64,000 nucleotides of DNA from Chryseobacterium sp. BLS98. GTDB taxonomy: Bacteria > Bacteroidota > Bacteroidia > Flavobacteriales > Weeksellaceae. This document shows positions 1 through 9,475 of the stretch, piece by piece. The notes under the pieces were generated by a model, which was not told where the DNA came from, did not search any database, and saw only the letters and a list, made by a program, of their open reading frames with translations. The number at the start of each line of letters is the position of its first letter. Position 1 is the first letter of the stretch. The stretch covers positions 62,001-126,000 of the forward strand of contig NZ_LFNF01000004.1 of NCBI RefSeq assembly GCF_001045445.1, read 5' to 3'. A program made the position numbers and the translations under genes.

Positions 1-1
1 T

Positions 2-3000
2 ACAAAAATCATTGAGTTTTCTGTAAAGAATAAACTCATTATAATACTATTGGTTTTTGGACTGATCGGTGTAGGAACCTATCAGGTAACCCGATTGCCA
101 ATAGATGCAGTTCCTGATATTACCAATAATCAGGTTCAGGTGATAACCACAGCTCCTTCATTCGGAGCTACTGATATCGAAAGACTTGTTACTTTTCCCA
201 TAGAACAGGCCAACAGTAATATTTCAGGGTTAAAAGAAATCCGCAGTTTTTCCCGATTCGGCCTTTCACTGGTCACCATCGTTTTTGATGATGATATAGA
301 TATTTATTGGGCGAGACAGCAGGTTGCAGAAAGGCTGCAGCAAGTGCAGAACCAGATCCCTCCGGATATAGGAACCCCTACGCTGGGACCTATTTCAACA
401 GGACTGGGTGAAATTTATCAATATGTTGTCCGTCCTAAAAAAGGATATGAAAGTAAATATGATATTACGGAGCTCCGTACCCTCCAGGACTGGATTGTCA
501 GGAGACAGTTGCTTGGTGTAAAAGGGGTTGCGGAAGTCAGCAGTTTTGGAGGGAAACTGAAACAATATGAAATTTCTGTAAATCCGGACAAACTTAATGC
601 TTACGGAATTACCATTACAGATGTATTCGATGCATTAAAAACCAATAATCAGAATACAGGTGGTTCTTATATCGAAAAAGGACCTACGGTTCTATACATA
701 CGAAGCGAAGGACTGGTTGGAAATCTTGATGATATCAAGAATATTTCTATCTCCACCAAGAATAATGGTGTTCCTTTATTTATAAGAGACATTGCAGAGG
801 TGAGGTATGGTTATGCAACAAGATTTGGGGCAATGACCTATAATGATAATGGTGAAGTTTCCGGTGCTATTGTGATGATGCTCAAAGGCGAAAATAGCAG
901 TGAGGTTATTAAAAATGTAAAAGCTAAGATTTTGCAGATTCAGAAAACGTTACCCGAAGGAGTTGTGATAGAGCCCTTCTTAGACAGAACCAAAATGGTA
1001 AACAATGCCATTGGTACCGTTGAAAAAAATCTGATGGAAGGCGCATTGATCATTGTTTTTGTGCTGGTTTTGTTCCTTGGAAACTTCCGTGCGGGTCTAT
1101 TGGTAGCTTCAGTTATTCCTCTGGCAATGCTTTTTGCCATTTGTATGATGAATCTCTTTGGGGTAAGCGGTAATCTGATGAGCCTTGGTGCACTCGATTT
1201 CGGTTTGATTATAGACGGAGCTGTTATTATTGTAGAATCGGTTATGCATCAGTTTACCCATAATGCCAAATTCCGGAAAGCAATTTCAGTTTCAAAACAG
1301 GAAATGGATACCATCGTTATAGATTCCGCAGGAAAAATGATGAACAGTGCTGTTTTCGGACAGATCATTATTCTTATCGTCTATCTGCCTATTTTAACGC
1401 TACAGGGTATTGAAGGGAAAATGTTTAAACCGATGGCACAAACCGTTGCCTTTGCTTTATTGGGGGCATTCCTGCTTTCACTTACCTATATTCCGATGAT
1501 GAGTTCTATTATTTTAAGCAAAAAAATAAGCCACAAAATGAACTTCTCAGACCGTTTGATGGCGAAGGTTGAAACTCTTTACCGTAAAACCTTATTAAAA
1601 GTTTTAAGAGTTCCAAAAGCCATTTTTAGTATTGTCATAGTTCTTTTTATTCTTGCCGTTGTGGTTCTGAGCAGAATGGGCGGTGAATTTATTCCATCCC
1701 TGGAAGAAGGTGATTTTGCTGTTGATACTAGGGTTTTGCCCGGAAGTAATCTAAAAACCACTATTGAAAGTACACAAAAAGCGGCCCATATTTTGAAAAC
1801 GCGCTTTCCGGAAGTTCAGAAAGTAGTCACTAAAATAGGAAGCGGGGAAGTTCCCACTGATCCAATGCCTATGGATGCTTCTGATATGATGGTAATTCTG
1901 AAAGATAAAAGCGAATGGACTTCTGCCAAAAGCTTTCCGGAGCTATCTGATAAAATGAGCAAAGCTTTGGAAGATGTTCCCGGAATTACCGTTGGTTTTC
2001 AGTATCCCGTTCAGATGCGTTTTAATGAATTGATGACCGGCGCAAGACAGGATGTTGTTTTGAAAATATTCGGAGAAAATCTGGAGACTCTGGTTACAAA
2101 TGCCAATCAGCTTGGGAAAATAATCAATACAGTAAAGGGAACTCAAAACTTATATATAGAGCCTGTTTCAGGTCTTCCGCAGGTGATTATCCAGTACAAC
2201 AGACCGGTTATAGCGCAATACCATTTGTCGATTGGAGATATCAACAGGGTGATCAATACTGCTTTTGCAGGACAAAGTACAGGTTTGGTTTTCGAGGGAG
2301 AAAAACGCTTTGATATGGTGGTAAGATTAAACAGTAATGACCGTAAAAACCTTGATAATGTCAGAAATTTATTGATTCCTACGCCTTCAGGTAATCAGAT
2401 TCCGCTTTCGCAGCTTGCCAATGTTGATATTAAAGATGGTCCGAACCAAATCCAGCGTGAGAATGGGCAGCGGAGAATTGTGGTAGGTTTCAATATCAAA
2501 AACCGGGATGTTCAGGGAATTGTAGAAGAACTCCAGGCTAAGGTGGACCAACAGCTGAAGCTTCCTCCGGGATATTACGTCACGTACGGAGGCTCTTTTG
2601 AAAACCTTAAAAATGCCAAAAGCAGGCTGATGATTGCAGTACCGATTGCTTTGATTTTAATTTTCGTGCTATTGTTTCTTGCTTTTAATTCCGTTAAAGA
2701 AAGTCTTTTGATTTATACGGCGATTCCACTTTCTATTATTGGAGGCGTGTTCTTGCTGGCTGCCAGAGGAATGCCTTTCAGTATCAGCGCCGGTGTAGGA
2801 TTTATTGCTCTTTTCGGAGTAGCGGTTCTTAATGGAATCGTACTGATTTCCGAATTCAACAGATTGTATAAAAACGGAATTAAAAATATTGTGAGAATTG
2901 TTGTCGATGGAGGAGAAGCAAGGTTAAGACCTGTTCTGATGACTGCGTTTGTTGCTTCACTAGGATTTATCCCGATGGCAGTGAGCAACGGAGCAGGAGC

Positions 3001-4345
3001 AGAAGTCCAAAGACCATTGGCAACCGTGGTGATAGGTGGACTTTTGATTGCCACATTACTCACGCTTTTTGTGCTTCCATTGCTTTACGTAACGATAGAA
3101 AAAGGATTTAAAATGAAAAACATACGAAAAAATACAGTAACACCTGCTCTTATCATCTTTTTTGTATTAACAGGAAGTGTTATGAAATCTCAAGCCAAAA
3201 TCACCTTAAATGAAGCGGTTGACATCGCTTTAAAAAACAACAGAGGTCTTAAAAATGAGAAATTAAAATCAGAATATGCAAAAGCACTCATAAAAACTTC
3301 TTCAGACATTCCTCAGACAGGAATTTCTGCGGATTATGGACAAATCAACAGTGCTTACCGTGATGTGAAATTCGGAATTTCCCAGAGCATTGCATTTCCT
3401 ACCGTATATAAAAGACAAAAAAATCTGTACACCGAAGAATGGAAAAAAAGTGAGCTTAATATTTCATTAAAAGAATATCAGCTGAAAAAAGGTGTTACGC
3501 TTACGTTCTACAATATCTTATATTGGCAGGAAAAGGAAAGAATACTGAATGAATCTTTAGATTTTTATTCTCAATTTCTGGATAAGGCAACTTTAAGATT
3601 AAAAAGCGGTGAGAGTAATATTTTGGAGAAAGCGACTGCTGCCAACCAAAAATCAGCTATTGAAATCCAGATTAAACAGGTGCAACAGGAACTCAGTACT
3701 TTGCAGCTGCAGTTGCAATGGCTTCTTAATTCAGAAACAGAATTAATTCCAGATGGAGGACATATTTTTTCTCTTTCTCGTCTACAAACTGATGTTTCCA
3801 GCAATCCTTCGTTAAAAATATTGGAACAGCAGAAAAATATTGCAGCACAGCAAACGGCTTTGGAAAAATCCAAATTACTGCCGGGTTTACAGTTCGCCTA
3901 TAACCTCAACAGCTTCCGCGGGATGGGGGCAGATGATAAAGTTTACAATTCTTCACCACAGTTTCATTCGGTTCAGGTTGGTGTTTCCGTCCCCATATTT
4001 TCTGGCGGACAAAAAGCGAGAATTGAAGCTTCAAAAATTGCAGAATCTGTAAGTGAAAATGATTTTCAGAATGCCGAGTTTACATTAAAAAATCAGTATA
4101 AAAAGCTTTTAGAAATTCAGCAGAAAAATCTGGAAATTGTTTCTCAGTACGAGAAATATGAACTGAAAAATGCCAATACCATTCTTGAAACTGCTCAAAA
4201 ACAGTTCATCAACGGAGAAATCAATTATCTGGAATTTGTAATGCTTGCCAATCAGGCGATCAGTATCAAAAATAATTATACAGATGCCGTTTGGAATCTT
4301 AATGAAAGTATTGTTGAGCTGGAATATATTACTTTAAATCAATAA
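2..4345 (+). CDS. CusA/CzcA-type heavy-metal RND efflux pump fused to a TolC-like outer-membrane channel (5' end cut by window edge)
   Basis: Inner-membrane proton-driven metal exporter with its outer-membrane channel in the same chain. The frame is open from base 2 (KIIEFSVKNK..), so the true start lies a few codons left of the window; the TTG at 50 is internal. Roughly the first 1,035 residues are RND, with the CzcA-type proton-relay motif DFGLIIDGAVIIVE near 1194-1236. From about 3114 the sequence reads MKNIRKNTVT.. followed by a hydrophobic stretch ending MKSQA, which looks like the signal peptide of a once separate TolC protein, then about 375 residues of OEP repeats. The adaptor gene follows after 3 bp. 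Metal specificity (Cu, Zn, Co, Ni) cannot be read from the sequence. Confidence 0.93.
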   Translation, partial: TKIIEFSVKNKLIIILLVFGLIGVGTYQVTRLPIDAVPDITNNQVQVITTAPSFGATDIERLVTFPIEQANSNISGLKEIRSFSRFGLSLVTIVFDDDIDIYWARQQVAERLQQVQNQIPPDIGTPTLGPISTGLGEIYQYVVRPKKGYESKYDITELRTLQDWIVRRQLLGVKGVAEVSSFGGKLKQYEISVNPDKLNAYGITITDVFDALKTNNQNTGGSYIEKGPTVLYIRSEGLVGNLDDIKNISISTKNNGVPLFIRDIAEVRYGYATRFGAMTYNDNGEVSGAIVMMLKGENSSEVIKNVKAKILQIQKTLPEGVVIEPFLDRTKMVNNAIGTVEKNLMEGALIIVFVLVLFLGNFRAGLLVASVIPLAMLFAICMMNLFGVSGNLMSLGALDFGLIIDGAVIIVESVMHQFTHNAKFRKAISVSKQEMDTIVIDSAGKMMNSAVFGQIIILIVYLPILTLQGIEGKMFKPMAQTVAFALLGAFLLSLTYIPMMSSIILSKKISHKMNFSDRLMAKVETLYRKTLLKVLRVPKAIFSIVIVLFILAVVVLSRMGGEFIPSLEEGDFAVDTRVLPGSNLKTTIESTQKAAHILKTRFPEVQKVVTKIGSGEVPTDPMPMDASDMMVILKDKSEWTSAKSFPELSDKMSKALEDVPGITVGFQYPVQMRFNELMTGARQDVVLKIFGENLETLVTNANQLGKIINTVKGTQNLYIEPVSGLPQVIIQYNRPVIAQYHLSIGDINRVINTAFAGQSTGLVFEGEKRFDMVVRLNSNDRKNLDNVRNLLIPTPSGNQIPLSQLANVDIKDGPNQIQRENGQRRIVVGFNIKNRDVQGIVEELQAKVDQQLKLPPGYYVTYGGSFENLKNAKSRLMIAVPIALILIFVLLFLAFNSVKESLLIYTAIPLSIIGGVFLLAARGMPFSISAGVGFIALFGVAVLNGIVLISEFNRLYKNGIKNIVRIVVDGGEARLRPVLMTAFVASLGFIPMAVSNGAGAEVQRPLATVVIGGLLIATLLTLFVLPLLYVTIEKGFKMKNIRKNTVTPALIIFFVLTGSVMKSQAKITLNEAVDIALKNNRGLKNEKLKSEYAKALIKTSSDIPQTGISADYGQINSAYRDVKFGISQSIAFPTVYKRQKNLYTEEWKKSELNISLKEYQLKKGVTLTFYNILYWQEKERILNESLDFYSQFLDKATLRLKSGESNILEKATAANQKSAIEIQIKQVQQELSTLQLQLQWLLNSETELIPDGGHIFSLSRLQTDVSSNPSLKILEQQKNIAAQQTALEKSKLLPGLQFAYNLNSFRGMGADDKVYNSSPQFHSVQVGVSVPIFSGGQKARIEASKIAESVSENDFQNAEFTLKNQYKKLLEIQQKNLEIVSQYEKYELKNANTILETAQKQFINGEINYLEFVMLANQAISIKNNYTDAVWNLNESIVELEYITLNQ

Positions 4346-4348
4346 ATT

Positions 4349-5503
4349 ATGTTAAAATCAATTCAAAATAAATATTCGGTTTTATTAATGCTTACCCTCT
4401 TTTTTGCGGTCCAGTGTAATAAAAAAGAAAAAGCTGTAGTGCAGCCAGCCTCTCCCAAAGACGAAAGTAGGGTTGTGCTTACCGATGCGCAGATCAGCAA
4501 TACTCCCATAGAAACAATGTCACTTTCTGTAAAGAATATTTCCACAATGCTTAAAATTAACGGGAAAATAGATGTTCCGCCACAGAATATGATTTCTGTA
4601 AGCGTTCCGTTGGGAGGGTATCTGAAAAGTACTGACCTTTTGCCGGGAATGAAGGTGAAGAAAGGGCAGGTGATTGCTGTTATCGAAAATCCTCAGTTTA
4701 TACAGCTTCAGCAGGATTATCTGATGGCAAAATCAAAACTTCATTTTGCAGAGCTGGATTATAACAGACAAAAAAAACTGAACCAGAGTCAGGCAAGCAG
4801 TGATAAAGTCATGCAGCAGGCGCAGTCTGAGATGAACAGCCAGAGAATTATGATGAATACTTTGGCAGAACAGCTTCAGCTCGTTAATATCAATCCGGGA
4901 AGTTTAACTTCGGGAAACATTAGGAAAAGCGTTCCGGTATACAGTACAATCAATGGTTTTGTGAGCAAAGTTAATGTGAATATAGGCAAGTTTGTCAATC
5001 CGTCTGATGTTTTATTTGAACTTATCAATCCCAATGACATTCATCTGAATCTTAAAGTGTATGAAAAAGATCTCGGAATGTTGAAAATCGGACAAAGATT
5101 TACAGCCTATACCAATACACAGCCAGAGAAAAAATATGATGGAGAAATTATTCTGATCAGCAAAGATATCAATGCGGACGGAACGGCAGATGTACATTGC
5201 CATTTTGAGCAGTATGACCATAATTTGACTCCCGGAATGTATATGAACGCTGAGATCGAGACTCAGACATCCTTCTCCAATGCACTTCCAGAGGAAAGTA
5301 TAGTCAATTTTGAAGGTAAAGATTATGTTTTTGTTCAGGAAAAAAGACAAACCTATAAACTGATCCCGGTAATGTTGGGAGAAGCTGAAAACGGTTTCAT
5401 TCAAATTAAAAACTTTGAAGATTTTAAGAACAGAAAAATCGTCACCAAAAATGCGTACACGCTTTTGATGAAGCTTAAAAATACGGCAAGTGAAGAGGAA
5501 TAA
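4349..5503 (+). CDS. Efflux RND periplasmic adaptor lipoprotein (CusB/CzcB-like)
   Basis: Membrane-fusion protein that bridges the RND pump and outer-membrane channel. Residues 1-23 form a lipoprotein signal with lipobox AVQC (Cys23). Then come a barrel-sandwich/lipoyl-like region (GGYLKSTDLLPGMKVKKGQV), an alpha-helical hairpin rich in Gln and Ser (about 125-185), a second lipoyl half (PVYSTINGFVSKVNVNIG) and a beta-barrel. Its 384 residues are typical for the family. It starts 3 bp after the pump-channel fusion, so the two are one operon. No His/Met-rich metal-binding extension is visible. Confidence 0.92.
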   Translation: MLKSIQNKYSVLLMLTLFFAVQCNKKEKAVVQPASPKDESRVVLTDAQISNTPIETMSLSVKNISTMLKINGKIDVPPQNMISVSVPLGGYLKSTDLLPGMKVKKGQVIAVIENPQFIQLQQDYLMAKSKLHFAELDYNRQKKLNQSQASSDKVMQQAQSEMNSQRIMMNTLAEQLQLVNINPGSLTSGNIRKSVPVYSTINGFVSKVNVNIGKFVNPSDVLFELINPNDIHLNLKVYEKDLGMLKIGQRFTAYTNTQPEKKYDGEIILISKDINADGTADVHCHFEQYDHNLTPGMYMNAEIETQTSFSNALPEESIVNFEGKDYVFVQEKRQTYKLIPVMLGEAENGFIQIKNFEDFKNRKIVTKNAYTLLMKLKNTASEEE

Positions 5504-5548
5504 TTCCGCTTTAAATAATTAAAAAAATAAATTCAAAAACCTAAAATA

Positions 5549-6016
5549 ATGAATAAATCATTTTTCTCAATAAAGAATATTTTAACTGTATTGTTGGTCC
5601 TGTTTATCGGTATTCAGTTCATTGATGTAAAAAAAAATATCAGTCCGAACCAATTTGCCAATGCCATCGGAAATTTTTATGCAATACCGAAAAACGTTCA
5701 GTCTATTTTGAAAACCAGTTGCTACGACTGCCATTCCAACAATACTTTTTATCCTTGGTACAGCAATATGCAACCAGTGAAATGGTGGCTGTCGGATCAT
5801 GTCAATTCGGGTAAAAGACATTTGAATTTTGATGAATTTAATACTTACAGCCGTGAAAAAAAGCTTAAGAAACTAAATGAAATCGTAGAAACGGTAAAAG
5901 AGGGCGAAATGCCGCTTACTTCTTACACAGTTATTCATCAGAAAGCAAAACTTTCGCTGACTGATCAATCTGAAATAGAAAAATGGGTGAATGAAATAAG
6001 GAATGGGATTAAATAG
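5549..6016 (+). CDS. Haem-binding domain protein with CxxCH motif
   Basis: Small exported protein (155 aa) with an N-terminal hydrophobic anchor (residues 8-25) and one c-type haem motif CYDCH at 58-62, followed by the conserved NNTFYPWYSNMQPVKWW stretch of the Bacteroidetes haem-binding domain family. It probably sits on the periplasmic side as a mono-haem cytochrome-like protein. It lies 45 bp after the adaptor on the same strand, so it is probably cotranscribed with the metal efflux genes; its role there is unknown. Family assignment is firm; haem attachment is inferred from the motif. Confidence 0.85.
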   Translation: MNKSFFSIKNILTVLLVLFIGIQFIDVKKNISPNQFANAIGNFYAIPKNVQSILKTSCYDCHSNNTFYPWYSNMQPVKWWLSDHVNSGKRHLNFDEFNTYSREKKLKKLNEIVETVKEGEMPLTSYTVIHQKAKLSLTDQSEIEKWVNEIRNGIK

Positions 6017-6071
6017 TTAATTACATTTAATTTAAAATCATTCTTAAATAAACATTTCATAATTTTGATTA

Positions 6072-6461
6072 GTGAAAAAGCTGATTTCCATATTATTGTT
6101 GTCACTGTATTTGGTTTCTACAACCGAACTGTATCAGCTTTTGAAAGTCCCGGAACTTATTGAACATTATTGTGAACACAAAGCTTTAAATCCGGAAATG
6201 TCGCTTACAGCATTCTTGAAAACACATTACGATCATCCGGTTAAAGATGGTGATTATGGTAAGGATCAAAGGTTACCTTTTATCATTCATTCTATACCTC
6301 TTACTTTGGTTTTTACAATCAATCAGGGATTCAGTCTGGAAACCAGAAACGACTTATTTCAACATATAAAATCTCATAAAATACCGTTTTATGACGAAGA
6401 TTTTTATTGTAAAGGATTTTTAAACTCCGTGTGGGAACCGCCCAGATATGCATTTTCATAA
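6072..6461 (+). CDS. Small hypothetical protein of the metal efflux cluster
   Basis: A 129-residue protein starting at GTG 6072, with a hydrophobic N-terminus (about residues 2-20) that could be a signal peptide or anchor. The remainder has recognisable short blocks (EHYCEHK, FLKTHYDHPVKDGDYGKDQRLPF, FYCKGFLNSVWEPPRYAFS). From memory, short proteins of this kind occur beside CzcA/CusA genes in flavobacteria, but no function is known to me. Two Cys and several His residues could bind metal; this is only a guess. It is the last gene of the run 2-6461. Confidence 0.7.
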   Translation: MKKLISILLLSLYLVSTTELYQLLKVPELIEHYCEHKALNPEMSLTAFLKTHYDHPVKDGDYGKDQRLPFIIHSIPLTLVFTINQGFSLETRNDLFQHIKSHKIPFYDEDFYCKGFLNSVWEPPRYAFS

Positions 6462-6540
6462 TTCATTTTAATTATTTGGTTTAAGTATAAACCAACTTAT
6501 CGTATATTCTTAAAAACAAAATCATTATAAATTCTAAGTA

Positions 6541-6984
6541 ATGAAAACAATAATCTCGGCCTTATTAATGGTTGTATTTGCTGTTGGTTTCCATGCACAA
6601 AACAGATTAGAAATCGCAAAAAAAGAAGCTACAGAAAATAAAGAACTTATTTTACTTAATTTTTCCGGTTCAGACTGGTGCATTCCATGTATTAAACTTC
6701 ATAAAAACATTATCGAAACAGAAGATTTCAAAAAGCTGGAAACCGAAAAGGTGATTGTCTACATCAATGCAGATTTTCCACGAAATAAGAAAAATCAGCT
6801 TTCTCCCGAACTGAAAAAAGAAAACGCTTTACTTGCGGATCATTATAATTCAAAAGGCCTGTTTCCTTACACCCTTTTATTGAATTCTGAAGGAAAAATA
6901 CTGAAAAGCTGGGAAGGTCTTCCTTCGGAAAATGCATTGGCTTTCAGCAAAGAGATAAGAAGTATTAAAGAAAATCAAAAATAA
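6541..6984 (+). CDS. Exported thioredoxin-family protein
   Basis: 147 aa with a Sec signal peptide (residues 1-19, ending FHAQ) and a thioredoxin fold. The active site WCIPC lies at 46-50 in the context NFSGSDWCIPCIKLH, as in thiol-disulfide reductases of the TlpA/DsbD-C type. A cis-Pro region follows (LFPYTLLLNSEGKIL). It starts 79 bp after the metal efflux block and only 5 bp before apbE, so it opens the apbE-DUF4266-DUF3570 block. A likely role is thiol chemistry in the periplasm, perhaps keeping the Cys-rich tail of the DUF4266 protein reduced; that link is inference. Confidence 0.88.
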   Translation: MKTIISALLMVVFAVGFHAQNRLEIAKKEATENKELILLNFSGSDWCIPCIKLHKNIIETEDFKKLETEKVIVYINADFPRNKKNQLSPELKKENALLADHYNSKGLFPYTLLLNSEGKILKSWEGLPSENALAFSKEIRSIKENQK

Positions 6985-6989
6985 AAGGT

Positions 6990-7916
6990 ATGTTAAGAGA
7001 ATTCAAAAGACCTCAAAAATTAATGGGGAACGCTTTTGAAATTACCGTTGTAAGCGATGATAAAAATTCTGCGAATCAGCATATCGATGCAGCAATTGAC
7101 GAAATCAGGAGAATTGAAAAGCTTCTGACGACATTCAGTGAGGAAAGCCAAACCAATCTCATCAACAGAAATGCAGGAATCAAGCCTGTAAAAGTAGATT
7201 GGGAAATTTTTGATCTCATTGAAAGAAGTCTAAGAATCAGCAGAATAACGGACGGATATTTTGATATTTCCTATGGTGGAATCGATAAAAGTTTCTGGAA
7301 TTTCGACAGGAAAATGCAACAGCTACCTGATCCTGAATTGATTAAGGAGCACTTGAAGTTGGTCAATTATCAGAATATTTTGCTGAATCGTGAAAATCAG
7401 ACTGTGTTTCTGAAAGAAAAAGGAATGAGGATCGGTTTTGGAGGAATCGGAAAAGGCTATGCCGCGGAAAAGGCAAAAAAACTTCTTCAGAAAAGAGGTG
7501 TTTTATCGGGAATTGTAAACGCTTCCGGTGATTTGACGACTTGGGGAAATCAGGCAGACGGAAAACCATGGACCGTCGGAATTGCTGATCCCGATAATTC
7601 AAAACAACCATTCTCTTATATGAACATCACAGATATGGCCATCGCAACTTCCGGAAATTATGAAAAATTTGTCGTCATAGGCGGCAAAAAATATTCTCAT
7701 ACCATCAATCCGAAAACGGGAATGCCTGTTTCTGGTGTAAAAAGTGTTACGATCTTTTGTCCGAATGCTGAGATTGCCGATGCCATGGCAACTCCGGTAA
7801 GCATTATGGGGATTGATTCTGCCCTCAATATGGTGAATCAGATCAATCATCTGGAATGCATCATCATCGATGATCAGGACAGAATTTATTCATCTCAAAA
7901 CATTAATTTAAAATGA
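6990..7916 (+). CDS. apbE: FAD:protein FMN transferase (ApbE)
   Basis: Transfers FMN from FAD to Ser/Thr of target proteins. Family blocks are clear: KLMGNAFEITVV at the N-terminus, GGIGKGYAAEKAKKLL, NASGDLTTWG, the ATSGNYEKF block and the metal/FAD-binding HTINPKTGMPV. At 308 aa it is slightly short because it has no signal peptide or lipobox: it begins MLREFKRPQKLMG. ApbE normally acts outside the cytoplasm, so the missing export signal is odd. The gene follows the thioredoxin by 5 bp. No obvious flavinylation-target domain (FMN-bind, NqrB/RnfD) is encoded nearby. Confidence 0.93.
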   Translation: MLREFKRPQKLMGNAFEITVVSDDKNSANQHIDAAIDEIRRIEKLLTTFSEESQTNLINRNAGIKPVKVDWEIFDLIERSLRISRITDGYFDISYGGIDKSFWNFDRKMQQLPDPELIKEHLKLVNYQNILLNRENQTVFLKEKGMRIGFGGIGKGYAAEKAKKLLQKRGVLSGIVNASGDLTTWGNQADGKPWTVGIADPDNSKQPFSYMNITDMAIATSGNYEKFVVIGGKKYSHTINPKTGMPVSGVKSVTIFCPNAEIADAMATPVSIMGIDSALNMVNQINHLECIIIDDQDRIYSSQNINLK

Positions 7917-8017
7917 AATGTTTCTGTCAATATAATGGAATGAAGAATCTCAACTCATAGCTGAGACTCCACCTATCCCGGAACGACAAAATAATTTCAT
8001 CAAAAAAAGAAATCAAA

Positions 8018-8245
8018 ATGAAAAATTTCATAAAAATAACAGCAGGAATTTCCCTGCTAATCACAATTGTTTCCCTGCAATCCTGCACCACTGTAAAAGA
8101 ATATGAAAAAAACAAACTGAACGATGCAGAAATGGTTCTTGGAAACAGAACGATCGAAAAAACCGAACTGAGCTTCCAATCCTACAGGGAAGGTTCTTCA
8201 GGAGCCAATGCCGGAAAAGTGGGAGGCGGTTGCGGATGTAATTAA
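8018..8245 (+). CDS. DUF4266 lipoprotein with Cys-containing C-terminal tail
   Basis: 75-residue lipoprotein: signal with lipobox LQSC (Cys23), a short linker, then a Gly-rich tail ending GKVGGGCGCN. This pattern matches DUF4266, which has no known function. It lies between apbE and the DUF3570 barrel gene. The two closely spaced tail Cys residues could bind a metal or haem-like cofactor or be modified; nothing in the sequence decides this. Confidence 0.85.
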   Translation: MKNFIKITAGISLLITIVSLQSCTTVKEYEKNKLNDAEMVLGNRTIEKTELSFQSYREGSSGANAGKVGGGCGCN

Positions 8246-8278
8246 GAGAGTAATTGTAAAATTTAATTGTGATTTAAA

Positions 8279-9469
8279 ATGAAAAAATTGATAATAAGTA
8301 TCTTCGCTCTTTTCGGAATTTTCAATGCAAAAGCGCAGGAAAATGCTGGCAACGAGCAACCGAAAAAACTGACTCTTGATGAAGCCAATCTGGTTTCCAG
8401 CTATTACAAACAGGATGGAAACAATTCGGCGGTCACAGGAGGAATCGGAACAGAGAAGCTTACAGATATTTCCAATACGATTGATGTAACAATGGTAAAA
8501 TATGATAAAAAAGACCGGAAAAATAAATTCGGGTTCAGTGTCGGAATCGATCATTACACATCGGCATCTTCCGATATGATAGACCTGAAAGCCAATTCAT
8601 CCGCTTCTCACGCAGACAACAGAATTTATCCTGCATTAAGCTGGAGCCGTGAGAATACCGAAAAAGGAACGACTTTAATGGCGGGTGTTTCTACCTCTTT
8701 TGAATTTGATTATGCATCTTACGGTGCAAACATCGGGTTTTCACAAAAAACCAAGAATAAAATGGGGGAGTTTACCGCAAAATTCCAGGCTTATCTGGAT
8801 CAGGTAAAACTGATTGCCCCGATTGAGCTCAGAACAAACGGAAGCACAGGAGGTGAACACGAGAACTACGGCACAAGCGGAAGAAATACTTATGCACTGT
8901 CGCTTTCTTATTCGCAAATCATCAATCAGAACTTTCAGGTTGAATTTTTGGCGGACGGCGTTCAGCAGACAGGATATTTAAGTTTGCCTTTCCACAGAGT
9001 TTATTTCAATGATAACTCAGTTCATCAGGAAGCTTTGCCCGATAAACGGTTCAAAATTCCTTTAGGAGTAAGAGCAAATTACTTCCTTGGGGATAAAGTG
9101 ATTTTGAGAGCCTATTATCGTTATTATACCGACGATTGGGGACTAAAATCAAATACAATTAGCCTGGAAACCCCCTTGAAGATCTCACCTTTTGTTTCGG
9201 TGAGCCCTTTTTACAGATATTATTCTCAGACTGCAGCTAAATATTTTGCGCCTTATCAACTGCATACGGCATTTGATGATTTTTATACAAGCAATTATGA
9301 TCTTTCAAAATTCGACAGCCATTTTTATGGAGCAGGGATACGTTTCAATCCTAAAAATGGATTATTTGGAATAGAACGTCTTAATATGCTGGAGATTCGA
9401 TATGGACATTACACAAAATCTATAGGAATGAAATCTGATATTATTTCACTAAATTTAAGATTTAAATGA
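8279..9469 (+). CDS. DUF3570 family outer-membrane beta-barrel protein
   Basis: 396 aa with a Sec signal (ending NAKAQE) followed by a short helix (LTLDEANLVSSYYKQDGNNSA) and alternating aromatic beta-strands to the C-terminus (LNMLEIRYGHYTKS..ISLNLRFK), the pattern of an outer-membrane barrel ending in a hydrophobic residue plus Lys. DUF3570 commonly sits next to DUF4266 and ApbE. It starts 33 bp after the DUF4266 gene and 6 bp before the PAP2 gene. Substrate or role unknown. Confidence 0.88.
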   Translation: MKKLIISIFALFGIFNAKAQENAGNEQPKKLTLDEANLVSSYYKQDGNNSAVTGGIGTEKLTDISNTIDVTMVKYDKKDRKNKFGFSVGIDHYTSASSDMIDLKANSSASHADNRIYPALSWSRENTEKGTTLMAGVSTSFEFDYASYGANIGFSQKTKNKMGEFTAKFQAYLDQVKLIAPIELRTNGSTGGEHENYGTSGRNTYALSLSYSQIINQNFQVEFLADGVQQTGYLSLPFHRVYFNDNSVHQEALPDKRFKIPLGVRANYFLGDKVILRAYYRYYTDDWGLKSNTISLETPLKISPFVSVSPFYRYYSQTAAKYFAPYQLHTAFDDFYTSNYDLSKFDSHFYGAGIRFNPKNGLFGIERLNMLEIRYGHYTKSIGMKSDIISLNLRFK

Positions 9470-9475
9470 TAGAAT

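Noticed and set aside
2713..3063. 116-codon minus-strand ORF inside the RND pump gene
   Set aside because: Shadow of the clear coding frame on the other strand; hydrophobicity mirrors the RND membrane helices.
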